Made by a program: the position numbers and the translations under genes
From: Aquificota bacterium
Lineage (GTDB): Bacteria; Aquificota; Aquificia; Aquificales; Aquificaceae
Length of the DNA: 13,758 nucleotides
Reading direction: 5' to 3'
Assembly (NCBI GenBank): GCA_024280065.1
Contig: JAJRQX010000024.1
Coordinates: 1 to 13,758 of the forward strand
Shown here: positions 1 through 6,023 of the stretch, in pieces
Layout of the letters: each line of letters starts with the position of its first letter
Numbering within the stretch: position 1 is the first letter of the stretch
Notes under the pieces: generated by a model
Told to the model about the DNA's origin: nothing
What the model saw: the letters and a program-made list of their open reading frames with translations, nothing else
Database searches by the model: none

Positions 1-194
1 AGGGCCTCAAGGACATCAAGGACCTCTGTTGTGGTGTGCTTCTCATAGTCCATGTCCATAGCGAAGAAGGAGTAAGCACCTGTTCTCCTGAAGTAGTTTC
101 TGGCGAACTCTATCTTACCTCCCATCACGTTGGTTGCAAAGCCGTGAAGGTGTATCCACAGCCTTTCCGGGTTGTTGAGATCAAAGAAGAACAT
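1..194 (-). CDS. Alpha/beta-fold hydrolase, YqiA-like esterase (N-terminal part only)
   Basis: The first 64 codons of a gene run off the left edge. The translation starts MFFFDLNNPERLWIHLHGFATN. A short strand followed by HGF is the oxyanion-hole strand of alpha/beta hydrolases, and its position close to the N-terminus with a following GGK..FARNYF helix resembles the small YqiA/UPF0227 esterases. The nucleophile Ser and the Asp/His of the triad lie outside the window. The ATG at 194 is the only start in this frame, because an upstream ATG at 203 is followed at once by TAA. There is no Shine-Dalgarno sequence; a TATAAT lies 7 bases upstream, so the mRNA may be leaderless. The next gene, divergent, is another alpha/beta hydrolase. 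The fold is likely; the substrate is unknown. Confidence 0.7.
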   Translation of the reverse strand, partial: MFFFDLNNPERLWIHLHGFATNVMGGKIEFARNYFRRTGAYSFFAMDMDYEKHTTTEVLDVLEA

Positions 195-201
195 GGCTTA
201 C

Positions 202-207
202 ATTATA
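202..207 (-). promoter_or_regulatory. -10 hexamer (TATAAT) for the left-edge hydrolase gene
   Basis: The minus strand reads TATAAT, then 7 bases, then the ATG at 194, so transcription would begin at or next to the start codon. No good -35 is visible. The same bases read on the plus strand give TATAAG at 204-209, so the -10 elements of the two divergent genes may overlap. This is inferred from sequence alone. Confidence 0.4.
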
Positions 208-226
208 AGCGAGGAGGTTTGCGGTC

Positions 227-1087
227 ATGAGGTTTCTTATCCTTTTGATCCTAACAGTTTCCGTTTCCTTCGGGGTTCCGGTTTCCATAACGATTGAATA
301 CGAAGGGAGGAGGCTGATGGCCAACGCGGAGTGGTCTGTTCCGGAGGGCGTTGATCCCGCCAAGAAAGGGGCCGTCCTCTGGGTTCACGGACTTTTCCAG
401 ACCCACCGGATGCAGGAACCTATAACTGTTCAGAGGGAGCTGTGGGTCTCGGCGGGCTATCCCGTCCTGTCTCCCACGCTTACTTTGGGAGTTAACAACA
501 GAACCGAACCCTACGACTGCTCCTACCCGATGGACCATGTGTTTGACCTGAACCTCAGGGAGATAGAGGCCTGGGTGAGGTGGCTTGAGTCAAGAGGTAT
601 CAAGAAGGTGGTCCTCGCAGGACACTCCCTCGGAGGACTTCAGGTGATCCACGCAGCCTTGAGGCTGAAGGGAGGGAACGTGGTAGGTATAGTAGCCGTC
701 GCCCCCTCAAAGGGGACACCGAGGAAGCACCCTCTCCTGAAGAAGGCGGAGGAACTTTATAAGCAGAACGGAGGCAGAACATTCCTTGAGACTGAGTTCT
801 TTTACTGCCAGAAGGCCAAGGTAAGTGCGAGGACCCTTTACACCTACTACGGTGTTGACAGGAACGTGGGAGAGGCTCTGAAGAAGCTGACCATACCCGT
901 CCTTATAGTTGCGGGCGGTGAGGACACAAGAGTCAGGGACCTCCCTTCCTTCCTTAGGCCTTACCTTAAAGGTAAGAACAACGTGAGGGTTGAGGTCATA
1001 GACTACGCTGACCACTTCTTCAGAGACCTCGCAGCCGAGGACCTCGCCCAGATAGTTACCGACTTCCTTAAAGAAGTTCTGCCCTGA
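227..1087 (+). CDS. Exported alpha/beta hydrolase (esterase/lipase-like)
   Basis: A 286-residue alpha/beta-fold hydrolase. Residues 1-16 form a hydrophobic signal peptide, so it is likely exported or membrane-anchored. LWVHG (51-55) supplies the oxyanion-hole strand, GHSLGG (132-137) is the nucleophile elbow with Ser134, Asp233 in GGEDTRV is the probable acid, and His263 in YADHFF is the catalytic His. The triad is therefore complete and in the usual order. C97 and C193 could form a disulfide. The start is well set by GAGGAGGT at 211-218, eight bases before the ATG. It is transcribed away from another hydrolase gene, and its 3' end overlaps the convergent methyltransferase gene by 20 bp. The family includes esterases, lipases and peptidases; the substrate cannot be read from the sequence. 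Confidence 0.85.
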   Translation: MRFLILLILTVSVSFGVPVSITIEYEGRRLMANAEWSVPEGVDPAKKGAVLWVHGLFQTHRMQEPITVQRELWVSAGYPVLSPTLTLGVNNRTEPYDCSYPMDHVFDLNLREIEAWVRWLESRGIKKVVLAGHSLGGLQVIHAALRLKGGNVVGIVAVAPSKGTPRKHPLLKKAEELYKQNGGRTFLETEFFYCQKAKVSARTLYTYYGVDRNVGEALKKLTIPVLIVAGGEDTRVRDLPSFLRPYLKGKNNVRVEVIDYADHFFRDLAAEDLAQIVTDFLKEVLP

Positions 1088-1709
1088 CACAGGTGAACCC
1101 GGCGAGGTGGGACACACCTTCAACTACAGCCCTGTTCCTCACAGGGTTTTTGTCCTGAGGTTCCTCAAGGAGTGTGGAGAACACCTCCCTGATTATGAAG
1201 CCAGCACTCTTTAGCATAACCTCAAGCTCTCCGAAGGAGTAAAATCTCGCCTCCCTGTATATCGGGTGGCCCTTTTTAGCCTTCTCCATGTAAAACTCTG
1301 CCCACCTGCTCTCTCTCAGGATGAGACCCAGGACCAGACCGCCCCCTTTCTTAAGGACGCGCCTCACCTCCTTCAGTGCCCTTAACGGGTCCTTCAGAAA
1401 GCAGAGGGTGACAACCATAAGAACAAGGTCAAAGCTCCCCTCCCTGAAGGGCAGACTCCCAGCATCACCGACCACAGGGACTATACCCCTCTCCCTCGCC
1501 CTCTTTACCATACTGAAGGAGATGTCCACGCCGAACCTGACACCGAGTTTGGATGCGAACCTCCCGGTCCCGACACCCACCTCAAGACCCATCCTGAACT
1601 CGGGGGTCACCCTCCTCAGACACTCGCACTCAAGTCTGTAAGCTGACCTGCCGAAGGGTGTCTCATACCAAAGGTCGTATCTGTCTGCGAAGAGGTCAAA
1701 TACACTCAC
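1068..1709 (-). CDS. Class I SAM-dependent methyltransferase
   Basis: A 213-residue protein of the Methyltransf_11 / UbiE-like type. LEVGVGTGR (42-50) is the glycine-rich AdoMet loop (motif I), GVDIS (60-64) carries the acidic ribose-binding residue, GDAGSLPF (81-88) is the motif II region, and FDLVLMVVTLCFL with LKEVRRVLKKGGGLVLG matches the strand 4 and strand 5 motifs of the family. N-terminal FDLFADRYDLWYE is typical of small-molecule or lipid methyltransferases, but the acceptor is not predictable. It starts with GTG, overlapping the TGA of the GspM-like gene (GTGA), so it is translationally coupled as the third gene of that operon. Methyltransferases are not usual T2SS components. Its tail overlaps the convergent hydrolase gene by 20 bp. 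Confidence 0.88.
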   Translation of the reverse strand: MSVFDLFADRYDLWYETPFGRSAYRLECECLRRVTPEFRMGLEVGVGTGRFASKLGVRFGVDISFSMVKRARERGIVPVVGDAGSLPFREGSFDLVLMVVTLCFLKDPLRALKEVRRVLKKGGGLVLGLILRESRWAEFYMEKAKKGHPIYREARFYSFGELEVMLKSAGFIIREVFSTLLEEPQDKNPVRNRAVVEGVSHLAGFTCVRAELL

Positions 1710-2092
1710 CTTACGACGAACCTCACCCTGAACCTTCCCTTACCTGTATTGTCCACCGCCTCAAAGCTGACCAGTTTGAACCTCCCCTCAAGTTCCTTAA
1801 TGAATCCCGGTATGACCCTCCAGCTCAGGGTGTCTACGACTACCTCAATGCCGACTTCGGTTGTGATCACCTTCTCGGGTTCTATACCCAACTCCTTCAG
1901 GAGGTCCCTGACAGACTCTTCGTCCGCCCTCTCCTTTCTCTCCACCGTCCCCATCAGAAACAGGAACTCTTTATGTCTTAAATATTCCCTCAGAACCCTC
2001 TCTTTGGTCTCGGATATCTTCAAAGCTCCGTAGATCACGAAGAGAACTGCTATGAGCAGGGATACGAGGTCCAAGATCCTCCTCTTCCTCAC
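1706..2092 (-). CDS. GspM-like inner-membrane protein (type II secretion platform)
   Basis: A bitopic membrane protein of 128 residues. A basic N-terminus (MRKRR) precedes one hydrophobic segment at about 8-25, then a charged helix (about 28-60) and a small C-terminal alpha/beta domain (about 65-128). This is the GspM/PilO layout: short cytoplasmic tail, one TM, coiled coil and ferredoxin-like periplasmic domain. GspM is normally around 160 residues, so this one is short. The assignment rests on topology and on following directly after a GspL-like gene, the canonical L-M order, not on strong motifs. It starts with GTG, overlapping the GspL-like stop as GTGA; GAGGTGG just upstream can serve as the ribosome site. 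It could equally be a PilO-type subunit. Confidence 0.55.
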   Translation of the reverse strand: MRKRRILDLVSLLIAVLFVIYGALKISETKERVLREYLRHKEFLFLMGTVERKERADEESVRDLLKELGIEPEKVITTEVGIEVVVDTLSWRVIPGFIKELEGRFKLVSFEAVDNTGKGRFRVRFVVR

Positions 2093-3171
2093 CTCACCAC
2101 CACCTCAAACTCGTAACTCCCTTCCGGAGTCCTCCTTACCGTCTGGGGTTTGAGCGGATCTAAGGCGGTCCTGTCCTTAATCTCTCCCACTATCCTCAGT
2201 TCGGACCCGCTGAACTCTATCCTGTATACCCTCATACCCTCCTTCAGCCTGGGTGCTATCCTGGATAGGAGCTCGGTCATGCTGACACTCTCCCTCCTTA
2301 CCATAGCCCTTAGCTGGTCCACTATACCTGATGCGGGCAGGTGCGGGAAGGCCTCCTTAAAGGTCTCCTTCTGGACCCTCCTTATTTCATCCACGATCCT
2401 GTCCGTGAGCGTGTCTCCCAAAACCGCAGACATGATCATTAAAGCAAAGGCAAGTCCGTTGACGAGTATATACCTCCTGAGCTCTCTCCTGGAGACCTCC
2501 TCCTCCCTGAAATCAGGAGCCTCATCGGGAAGAACATATCTCAGGGATGCTCCGAATGCGGAGCAGAGGTGCGGAGGGGTGTATCTGTTCCTGAGAACCT
2601 TCCCGAATATGTCCTCGGGAGTTTCAAGACCATTCAGGTCTCCGCAGAGGAGGACCTCCTCTTCCGACAGGTCCCACCCTGAATCTTTAACTATATCCCT
2701 TAGTCCGTTCCCCTTCCTTATGTAGTCAGAACCCCTCAGGACAACCCTGTATGCCTTCATCCTTCCATCCCTGACCCTAACGAATGTGGTCCTGTTCTTT
2801 GCCACGTTCACCACGGTGCAGTTCTCAAAGCCGTTCGCCTTAGCACACCTGGCAAGGGAGAATACCTCAGGGTCAAGGGAGTAGGCGTCCCGGGGAGGTT
2901 CAAAGCCTTTAACGACCGCGACCACACACTCCCCGTTCAGGATCTTCAGGTCCCAAAGAGTCGGACCGAACCTTTCCTCAAGCTCAAGGCCCATCGCCTT
3001 CTTCAGGTCCCCCTCCCCCTTTATCTCCGTCCTCCTGAACCTGATCAGACATAGATCGGACGGGATCACGTAGATCCTTCTCCCGGTTCTTGAGGTGGGC
3101 CTCCACTCCCTCCTCAGTCTTGAAACTTCAACGCTGAACACCTTTTCTCCATCAACACCTGTCCAGACCAC
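2089..3171 (-). CDS. GspL-like type II secretion system protein
   Basis: A 360-residue protein with a large cytoplasmic part, one TM helix at about 234-252 and a C-terminal periplasmic domain of about 100 residues. After the TM comes FKEAFP (271-276), a linker with DQLRAM, a helix and a beta-rich end closing with EFEVVVR. This matches the GspL periplasmic pattern, where an (Y/F)xxxFP motif opens the domain. The N-terminal part, beginning TGVDGEKVFSVEV, would be the actin-like domain that in known systems binds the GspE ATPase. The GTG at 3171 keeps that first strand but has no clear ribosome site; a GTG at 3141 behind GGAGAAAAG is the alternative start. No gspC-K genes are nearby. A PilM-PilN fusion is a less likely reading. 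Confidence 0.65.
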   Translation of the reverse strand: MVWTGVDGEKVFSVEVSRLRREWRPTSRTGRRIYVIPSDLCLIRFRRTEIKGEGDLKKAMGLELEERFGPTLWDLKILNGECVVAVVKGFEPPRDAYSLDPEVFSLARCAKANGFENCTVVNVAKNRTTFVRVRDGRMKAYRVVLRGSDYIRKGNGLRDIVKDSGWDLSEEEVLLCGDLNGLETPEDIFGKVLRNRYTPPHLCSAFGASLRYVLPDEAPDFREEEVSRRELRRYILVNGLAFALMIMSAVLGDTLTDRIVDEIRRVQKETFKEAFPHLPASGIVDQLRAMVRRESVSMTELLSRIAPRLKEGMRVYRIEFSGSELRIVGEIKDRTALDPLKPQTVRRTPEGSYEFEVVVR

Positions 3172-3208
3172 GAGATCATTTTAAACCTAATCAGTATGTT
3201 AAAATGTT

Positions 3209-3227
3209 TGACACCTGATCTGGGTCA
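3209..3227. promoter_or_regulatory. Imperfect palindrome, candidate operator
   Basis: In the 77-bp divergent gap between the GspL-like and MBL-fold genes, TGACAC and GGGTCA form a 19-bp imperfect inverted repeat around a 7-base centre (five of six arm positions pair). A TTGACA hexamer (3208-3213) overlaps its left arm, but no -10 sits at normal distance from it. The size and spacing suit a dimeric regulator such as a CRP/FNR-type protein, although the half-site is neither the CRP nor the FNR consensus. Low confidence. Confidence 0.25.
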
Positions 3228-3248
3228 TATTTCGGCAGGGGGTAAGTC

Positions 3249-4007
3249 ATGGCAGGGAAGGTGATCTTTGACTCTCCTGATCACAAGGTATTCCTCTTTG
3301 AGGAACTGACGCCCGCGAGTGCGATTCAGGCTAACCAGTACCTCATAATTCATAAGGACGAGGCGATGCTCCTTGACCCGGGCGGTCACAAGGTCCAGTC
3401 CAGGCTATTTACGGACATATCCGTTCTCATACCACCCAAGCAGATAAGGTATATATTCCTCTCCCACCAGGACCCGGACATAGTGGCGAGTATAAACTAC
3501 TGGCTCATGACGACGGATGCGGAAGCGATAATATCCAAACTCTGGACGAGGTTCATACCCCACTTCGGTCTGGACTCTAAGCTGGAAGGCAGAGTGATTC
3601 CCGTAAACGACAGGGGTACCAGGATCACCCTCGGAGGGGATTGTGAGCTACTCATAATCCCGGCCCATTTCCTCCACTCTCCGGGGAACTTTCAGGTTTA
3701 CGATCCTGTGTCGAAGATACTCTTCTCGGGGGACTTGGGAGCCTCCCTGGGGCAGGATTACTTCTTCGTTGAGGACTTTGAGAGCCACGTAAAGTATATG
3801 GAAAGCTTCCACAAGAGATACATGGCCTCGGGAAAGATTCTAAAGCTGTGGCTCAAGATGGTCCGTCAGCTTGACATAGAAACGGTGGCACCCCAGCACG
3901 GGGCGGTTTTCAAGGGTAAGAGCCTGGTGGAGAAGCTGTTCTCCTGGCTTGAGAACCTTGAATGCGGAGTTGATATAATGAGTGAGGAGAACTATACTTT
4001 ACCATGA
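3249..4007 (+). CDS. MBL-fold di-iron protein, ODP / flavodiiron-like
   Basis: A 252-residue metallo-beta-lactamase-fold protein. SHQDPDI (72-78) corresponds to the HxExD metal loop of flavodiiron proteins; the remaining ligands appear as H140 and/or H143 in PAHFLHSPGNF, D162 in FSGDLGA and H217 in APQHGAVF. Phe-rich PGNFQVYDP and the SGDLG turn are typical of the ODP (oxygen-binding di-iron) group, which can bind or reduce O2 or NO. There is no fused flavodoxin domain, so it would need a separate electron donor or act as a sensor or binder. The start is set by AGGGGGT at 3237-3243. Its TGA overlaps the Sco1-like ATG (ATGA), so the two are translationally coupled. The family call is firm; the reaction is inferred. 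Confidence 0.82.
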   Translation: MAGKVIFDSPDHKVFLFEELTPASAIQANQYLIIHKDEAMLLDPGGHKVQSRLFTDISVLIPPKQIRYIFLSHQDPDIVASINYWLMTTDAEAIISKLWTRFIPHFGLDSKLEGRVIPVNDRGTRITLGGDCELLIIPAHFLHSPGNFQVYDPVSKILFSGDLGASLGQDYFFVEDFESHVKYMESFHKRYMASGKILKLWLKMVRQLDIETVAPQHGAVFKGKSLVEKLFSWLENLECGVDIMSEENYTLP

Positions 4008-4585
4008 TGAGGCTGATCGGGTTAGTAATCACTTCCTTGCTCAGCTTGTTTCTTCTGTCCTGCGAGGAGAAGTATAACGGTATAGTCAAGGGAGACCCTG
4101 CGGAGGACTTCTGTCTCAGTGGCTGGAAAGATGGCAAGGAGACTGAGGTCTGTCTAAGTGATTTCAGGGGCAAGGTGGTTCTCATCTTCTTCGGCTACAC
4201 CCACTGCCCCGATGTATGCCCTATGGCGATGGAGGTTCTTAAGAAGACGGTAAATCTGCTCGCGGAGGAGGAGAGGAAGAGGGTTCAGGTGATCTTCATA
4301 AGCGTGGACCCGGACAGGGACACGCCGGAGGTGGCACAGAAGTATGCTGAGTTCTTTAATCCGAGCTTCTTGGGTCTCACGGGTTCCCACGAGAAGCTGA
4401 AGCAGGTAACGAAGGCCTACTTCGCCTTCTACAGGAAAGTGGAGTCTCAGGATAAGGAAAACTACCTCGTGGACCACACCGGCTACATATACCTTATAGA
4501 CCCTGACGGCATCCTCAAGCTCATTTACCCATCACGCAGGCAGAAGCCGGAGCTCATAGCGGAGGACGTAAAGAGGATCCTCTGA
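4004..4585 (+). CDS. Sco1/SenC-family copper-binding lipoprotein
   Basis: A 193-residue Sco protein. Residues 1-19 are a lipoprotein signal with lipobox LLSC (Cys20), which would anchor it on the outer face of the inner membrane. The thioredoxin fold follows: FGYTHCPDVCP carries the CxxxC copper motif (Cys68, Cys72), ISVDPDRDTPE is a family signature, and His158 in VDHTGYIYLIDPDG is the third Cu ligand. All three ligands are present. Sco proteins deliver copper to, or reduce, the CuA site of cytochrome c oxidase. The start may be either of two adjacent ATGs (4004 or 4007); the first overlaps the upstream TGA. A PCu(A)C chaperone follows directly, the partner expected for this job. Confidence 0.95.
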   Translation: MMRLIGLVITSLLSLFLLSCEEKYNGIVKGDPAEDFCLSGWKDGKETEVCLSDFRGKVVLIFFGYTHCPDVCPMAMEVLKKTVNLLAEEERKRVQVIFISVDPDRDTPEVAQKYAEFFNPSFLGLTGSHEKLKQVTKAYFAFYRKVESQDKENYLVDHTGYIYLIDPDGILKLIYPSRRQKPELIAEDVKRIL

Positions 4586-4593
4586 AAGGAGGT
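4585..4593 (+). promoter_or_regulatory. Shine-Dalgarno site (AAAGGAGGT) deciding the PCu(A)C start
   Basis: A near-perfect ribosome-binding site begins in the last base of the Sco1-like stop codon. It lies 4 bases before the ATG at 4598 and overlaps an in-frame GTG at 4592, which rules out that GTG as the start. Confidence 0.85.
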
Positions 4594-4597
4594 GGTC

Positions 4598-5014
4598 ATG
4601 CTTTACCTGATAGTCCTTCTGCTTTCATTTACCCTTGGCACAGCAGGACCCAGGATAGTGGTTGAGGACCCTTGGGTAAGGGATGTACCTCCGGTGGCCA
4701 AAACCACAGCAGCCTTCATGAAGATAAGGAACACAGGCAACGAGGAGGATACCCTCATAGGTGTGGTGTCCGATGTAGCGGAGATGGCCGAGATCCACGA
4801 GACCGTAACTGACGACGGCATCGTGAGGATGAGGAGGATAGAGTCCCTATCCGTACCCCCCGGTTCAACCGTTATCCTGAAACCTATGGGGAAGCACATA
4901 ATGCTCATGGGCCTGAAGGAGAGCCTGAAGAAGGTGGGCAAGGTCAGGATAGTCCTCATATTCAGAAAGAGCGGTAGGATAGTGGTTGAGGCCCCTGTAA
5001 GAAGGCTTGAGTGA
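4598..5014 (+). CDS. PCu(A)C-type periplasmic copper chaperone
   Basis: A protein of 138 residues with a signal peptide (about 1-16) and a small beta-barrel domain. The family's copper site H-x10-M-x21-H-x-M is complete: His67, Met78, His100 and Met102. These proteins bind Cu(I) in the periplasm and pass it to Sco or directly to the CuA centre of cytochrome oxidase subunit II. WVRDVPPVAKTTAAFMKIRN is the usual N-terminal signature. The start is the ATG at 4598, because a full AAAGGAGGT lies just before it and covers the alternative GTG at 4592. It sits 12 bases after the Sco1-like gene, and its stop overlaps a possible GTG start of the next gene. Confidence 0.95.
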   Translation: MLYLIVLLLSFTLGTAGPRIVVEDPWVRDVPPVAKTTAAFMKIRNTGNEEDTLIGVVSDVAEMAEIHETVTDDGIVRMRRIESLSVPPGSTVILKPMGKHIMLMGLKESLKKVGKVRIVLIFRKSGRIVVEAPVRRLE

Positions 5015-5016
5015 GG

Positions 5017-5469
5017 ATGAGGATGTTCCTGATCATCCTGACAGCCTTTATCCTGACCTCCTGCACCGAAAGTGTTTATGAGGTAGTCCTTAAGGACCTG
5101 AACGGTCAGAGCGTAAGCCTGGGCAGGTTTAAAAACGGTAAGCTGGTGGTTTACGTATGGAGCGGAACCTGCGCGGGTCACGCCGAGGACCTTAAGAAGC
5201 TGACCCGTATTACTCCGAACTTAAAGGGAAGGGTTAAGCTCGTAAGCGTGGCCATAATGATGGACACGGAGGAGGTAAGGGAGATCCTTAGAAAAAACGG
5301 TATAGTCCCCAACTATCCCGTCCTCTCCGACCCGGACGGAGAGCTTGCAAAGAAGGTCACGATCCTGTTTTTACCCGCTACCATGGTCTTCAACAAAGAG
5401 GGCATCCCTGAAGCCAGCTATCCGGGGCTTCCCGAAGACCTAATCTCTCTTGTATCTCCCCATAAGTGA
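5017..5469 (+). CDS. Thioredoxin-fold (redoxin) lipoprotein with CAGH site
   Basis: A lipoprotein of about 150 residues. The signal ends in lipobox LTSC, followed by the opening strands (VVLKDLNGQSVSLGRF), VVYVWSGTCAGH, a VSVAIMMDTEEV strand-helix, and FLPATMVFNKEG with the cis-Pro. This is the TlpA/AhpC-TSA-like thioredoxin fold. The active site has only the first cysteine; the second CxxC position is His (C-A-G-H). It therefore cannot be a normal dithiol oxidoreductase and may bind a metal or act as a one-Cys reductase. Starts possible are GTG 5011, ATG 5017 or ATG 5023; AGGA at 5014-5017 best suits 5023, and all give the same mature protein. It is the last gene of the copper-delivery operon, and its tail overlaps the convergent PEBP gene by 30 bp. 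Confidence 0.8.
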   Translation: MRMFLIILTAFILTSCTESVYEVVLKDLNGQSVSLGRFKNGKLVVYVWSGTCAGHAEDLKKLTRITPNLKGRVKLVSVAIMMDTEEVREILRKNGIVPNYPVLSDPDGELAKKVTILFLPATMVFNKEGIPEASYPGLPEDLISLVSPHK

Positions 5470-5964
5470 CCCCTCCCCGAGTATGTGACCCTTCATCCTC
5501 TCCTCCACCTGCTTTCGCGTTGCCTTTGCGGGGAGGCCCAGGGTTTCTATGTCTAAGGCATAGACTTTGAAGTAATACCTGTGGTAACCGTGCCCCTTAG
5601 GAGGACAAGGGCCACCGTAACCTACGAATCCGAAGTCGTTGATACCCTGCTTGGCCACTCCTACCTGATCCGCCCTGGGTATCCCTTCCTCAAGGTCCCT
5701 CACGTCCGCAGGTATGTCGTAGATGACCCAGTGGGTAAAGGTCCCTATAGGTGCGTCCGGGTCGTCCATTATCAGGACGAAGCTCTTGGTCCCCTCGGGA
5801 ACGTTGGACCAGCTTATGGGAGGTGAGACGTCAATCCCATCGCAGGTATGCTTGGTGGGTATCACCTCTCCCTCCTTAAAGACCGGACTTTCCACCTTCA
5901 TAACCTTTCCTCCAGCGAAGGCTACGCCGAACCCGAAGAGGGCCGGCAGTATCAAACCTATCAA
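5440..5964 (-). CDS. Secreted PEBP / YbhB-YbcL family protein
   Basis: A protein of the phosphatidylethanolamine-binding-protein family. MDDPDAP (66-72), FTHWVIYDIP (76-85) and GYGGPCPPKGHGYHRYYFKVYALD (from 115) are the ligand-pocket motifs of bacterial YbhB/YbcL proteins, and CDGIDVSPPISWSNVP (41-56) is the usual N-terminal block. The role of these proteins in bacteria is poorly known. As the sequence stands, the frame opens with TTG at 5964, giving a signal peptide with no positive residue. An ATG at 5987 is out of frame by one base; with one more G in the run at 5973-5979 it would give MRKGGVWSLIGLILPALFGFGVAFA, a textbook signal peptide. The start is therefore uncertain: a frameshifted or phase-variable N-terminus, or a sequencing slip. 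Confidence 0.88.
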   Translation of the reverse strand: MIGLILPALFGFGVAFAGGKVMKVESPVFKEGEVIPTKHTCDGIDVSPPISWSNVPEGTKSFVLIMDDPDAPIGTFTHWVIYDIPADVRDLEEGIPRADQVGVAKQGINDFGFVGYGGPCPPKGHGYHRYYFKVYALDIETLGLPAKATRKQVEERMKGHILGEGSLMGRYKRD

Positions 5965-5972
5965 ACTCCAAA

Positions 5973-5979
5973 CCCCCCC
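5973..5979 (-). repeat. Homopolymeric G7 run at the PEBP gene start
   Basis: Seven C on the plus strand (seven G in the mRNA) lie between the ATG at 5987 and the TTG at 5964. With seven, the ATG frame meets TGA after eight codons; with eight or five, the ATG frame joins the PEBP frame and supplies a complete signal peptide. Such runs slip easily in replication and in sequencing. Confidence 0.9.
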
Positions 5980-6007
5980 TTCCTCATAGGATAAACAAAA
6001 CTCTAAA

Positions 6008-6013
6008 TATATT
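6008..6013 (+). promoter_or_regulatory. -10 hexamer (TATATT) for the MFS gene
   Basis: TATATT lies 10 bases before the ATG at 6024, placing the transcript start about 3-4 bases from the codon. The intervening CTACTTCTCC is pyrimidine-rich with no Shine-Dalgarno match. No convincing -35 is seen. A leaderless or near-leaderless mRNA is suggested. Confidence 0.4.
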
Positions 6014-6023
6014 CTACTTCTCC

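Noticed and set aside
707..1123. 138-residue minus-strand frame across the exported hydrolase
   Set aside because: The plus-strand protein has an intact catalytic triad, signal peptide and ribosome site. The reverse frame shows no family features.
2150..2725. 191-residue open frame on the plus strand
   Set aside because: It lies antisense inside the GspL-like gene. The product is Ser/Thr/Leu-rich low-complexity sequence typical of a reversed reading of a Lys/Glu/Arg-rich gene, with no motif and no ribosome site.
3208..3231. TTGACA with a following CATATT as a promoter for the MBL-fold gene
   Set aside because: The spacer is only 12 bases, far below the 16-18 needed, and no better -10 follows. 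I kept only the overlapping palindrome as a candidate operator.
4592..4597. GTG start of the PCu(A)C gene two codons upstream
   Set aside because: This GTG overlaps the AAAGGAGGT ribosome site, so it cannot be the start for that site. The ATG at 4598 is correctly placed.
4603..5181. 192-residue open frame on the minus strand
   Set aside because: It is antisense to the PCu(A)C gene, whose copper motif is complete on the other strand. The antisense product has no recognisable motif.
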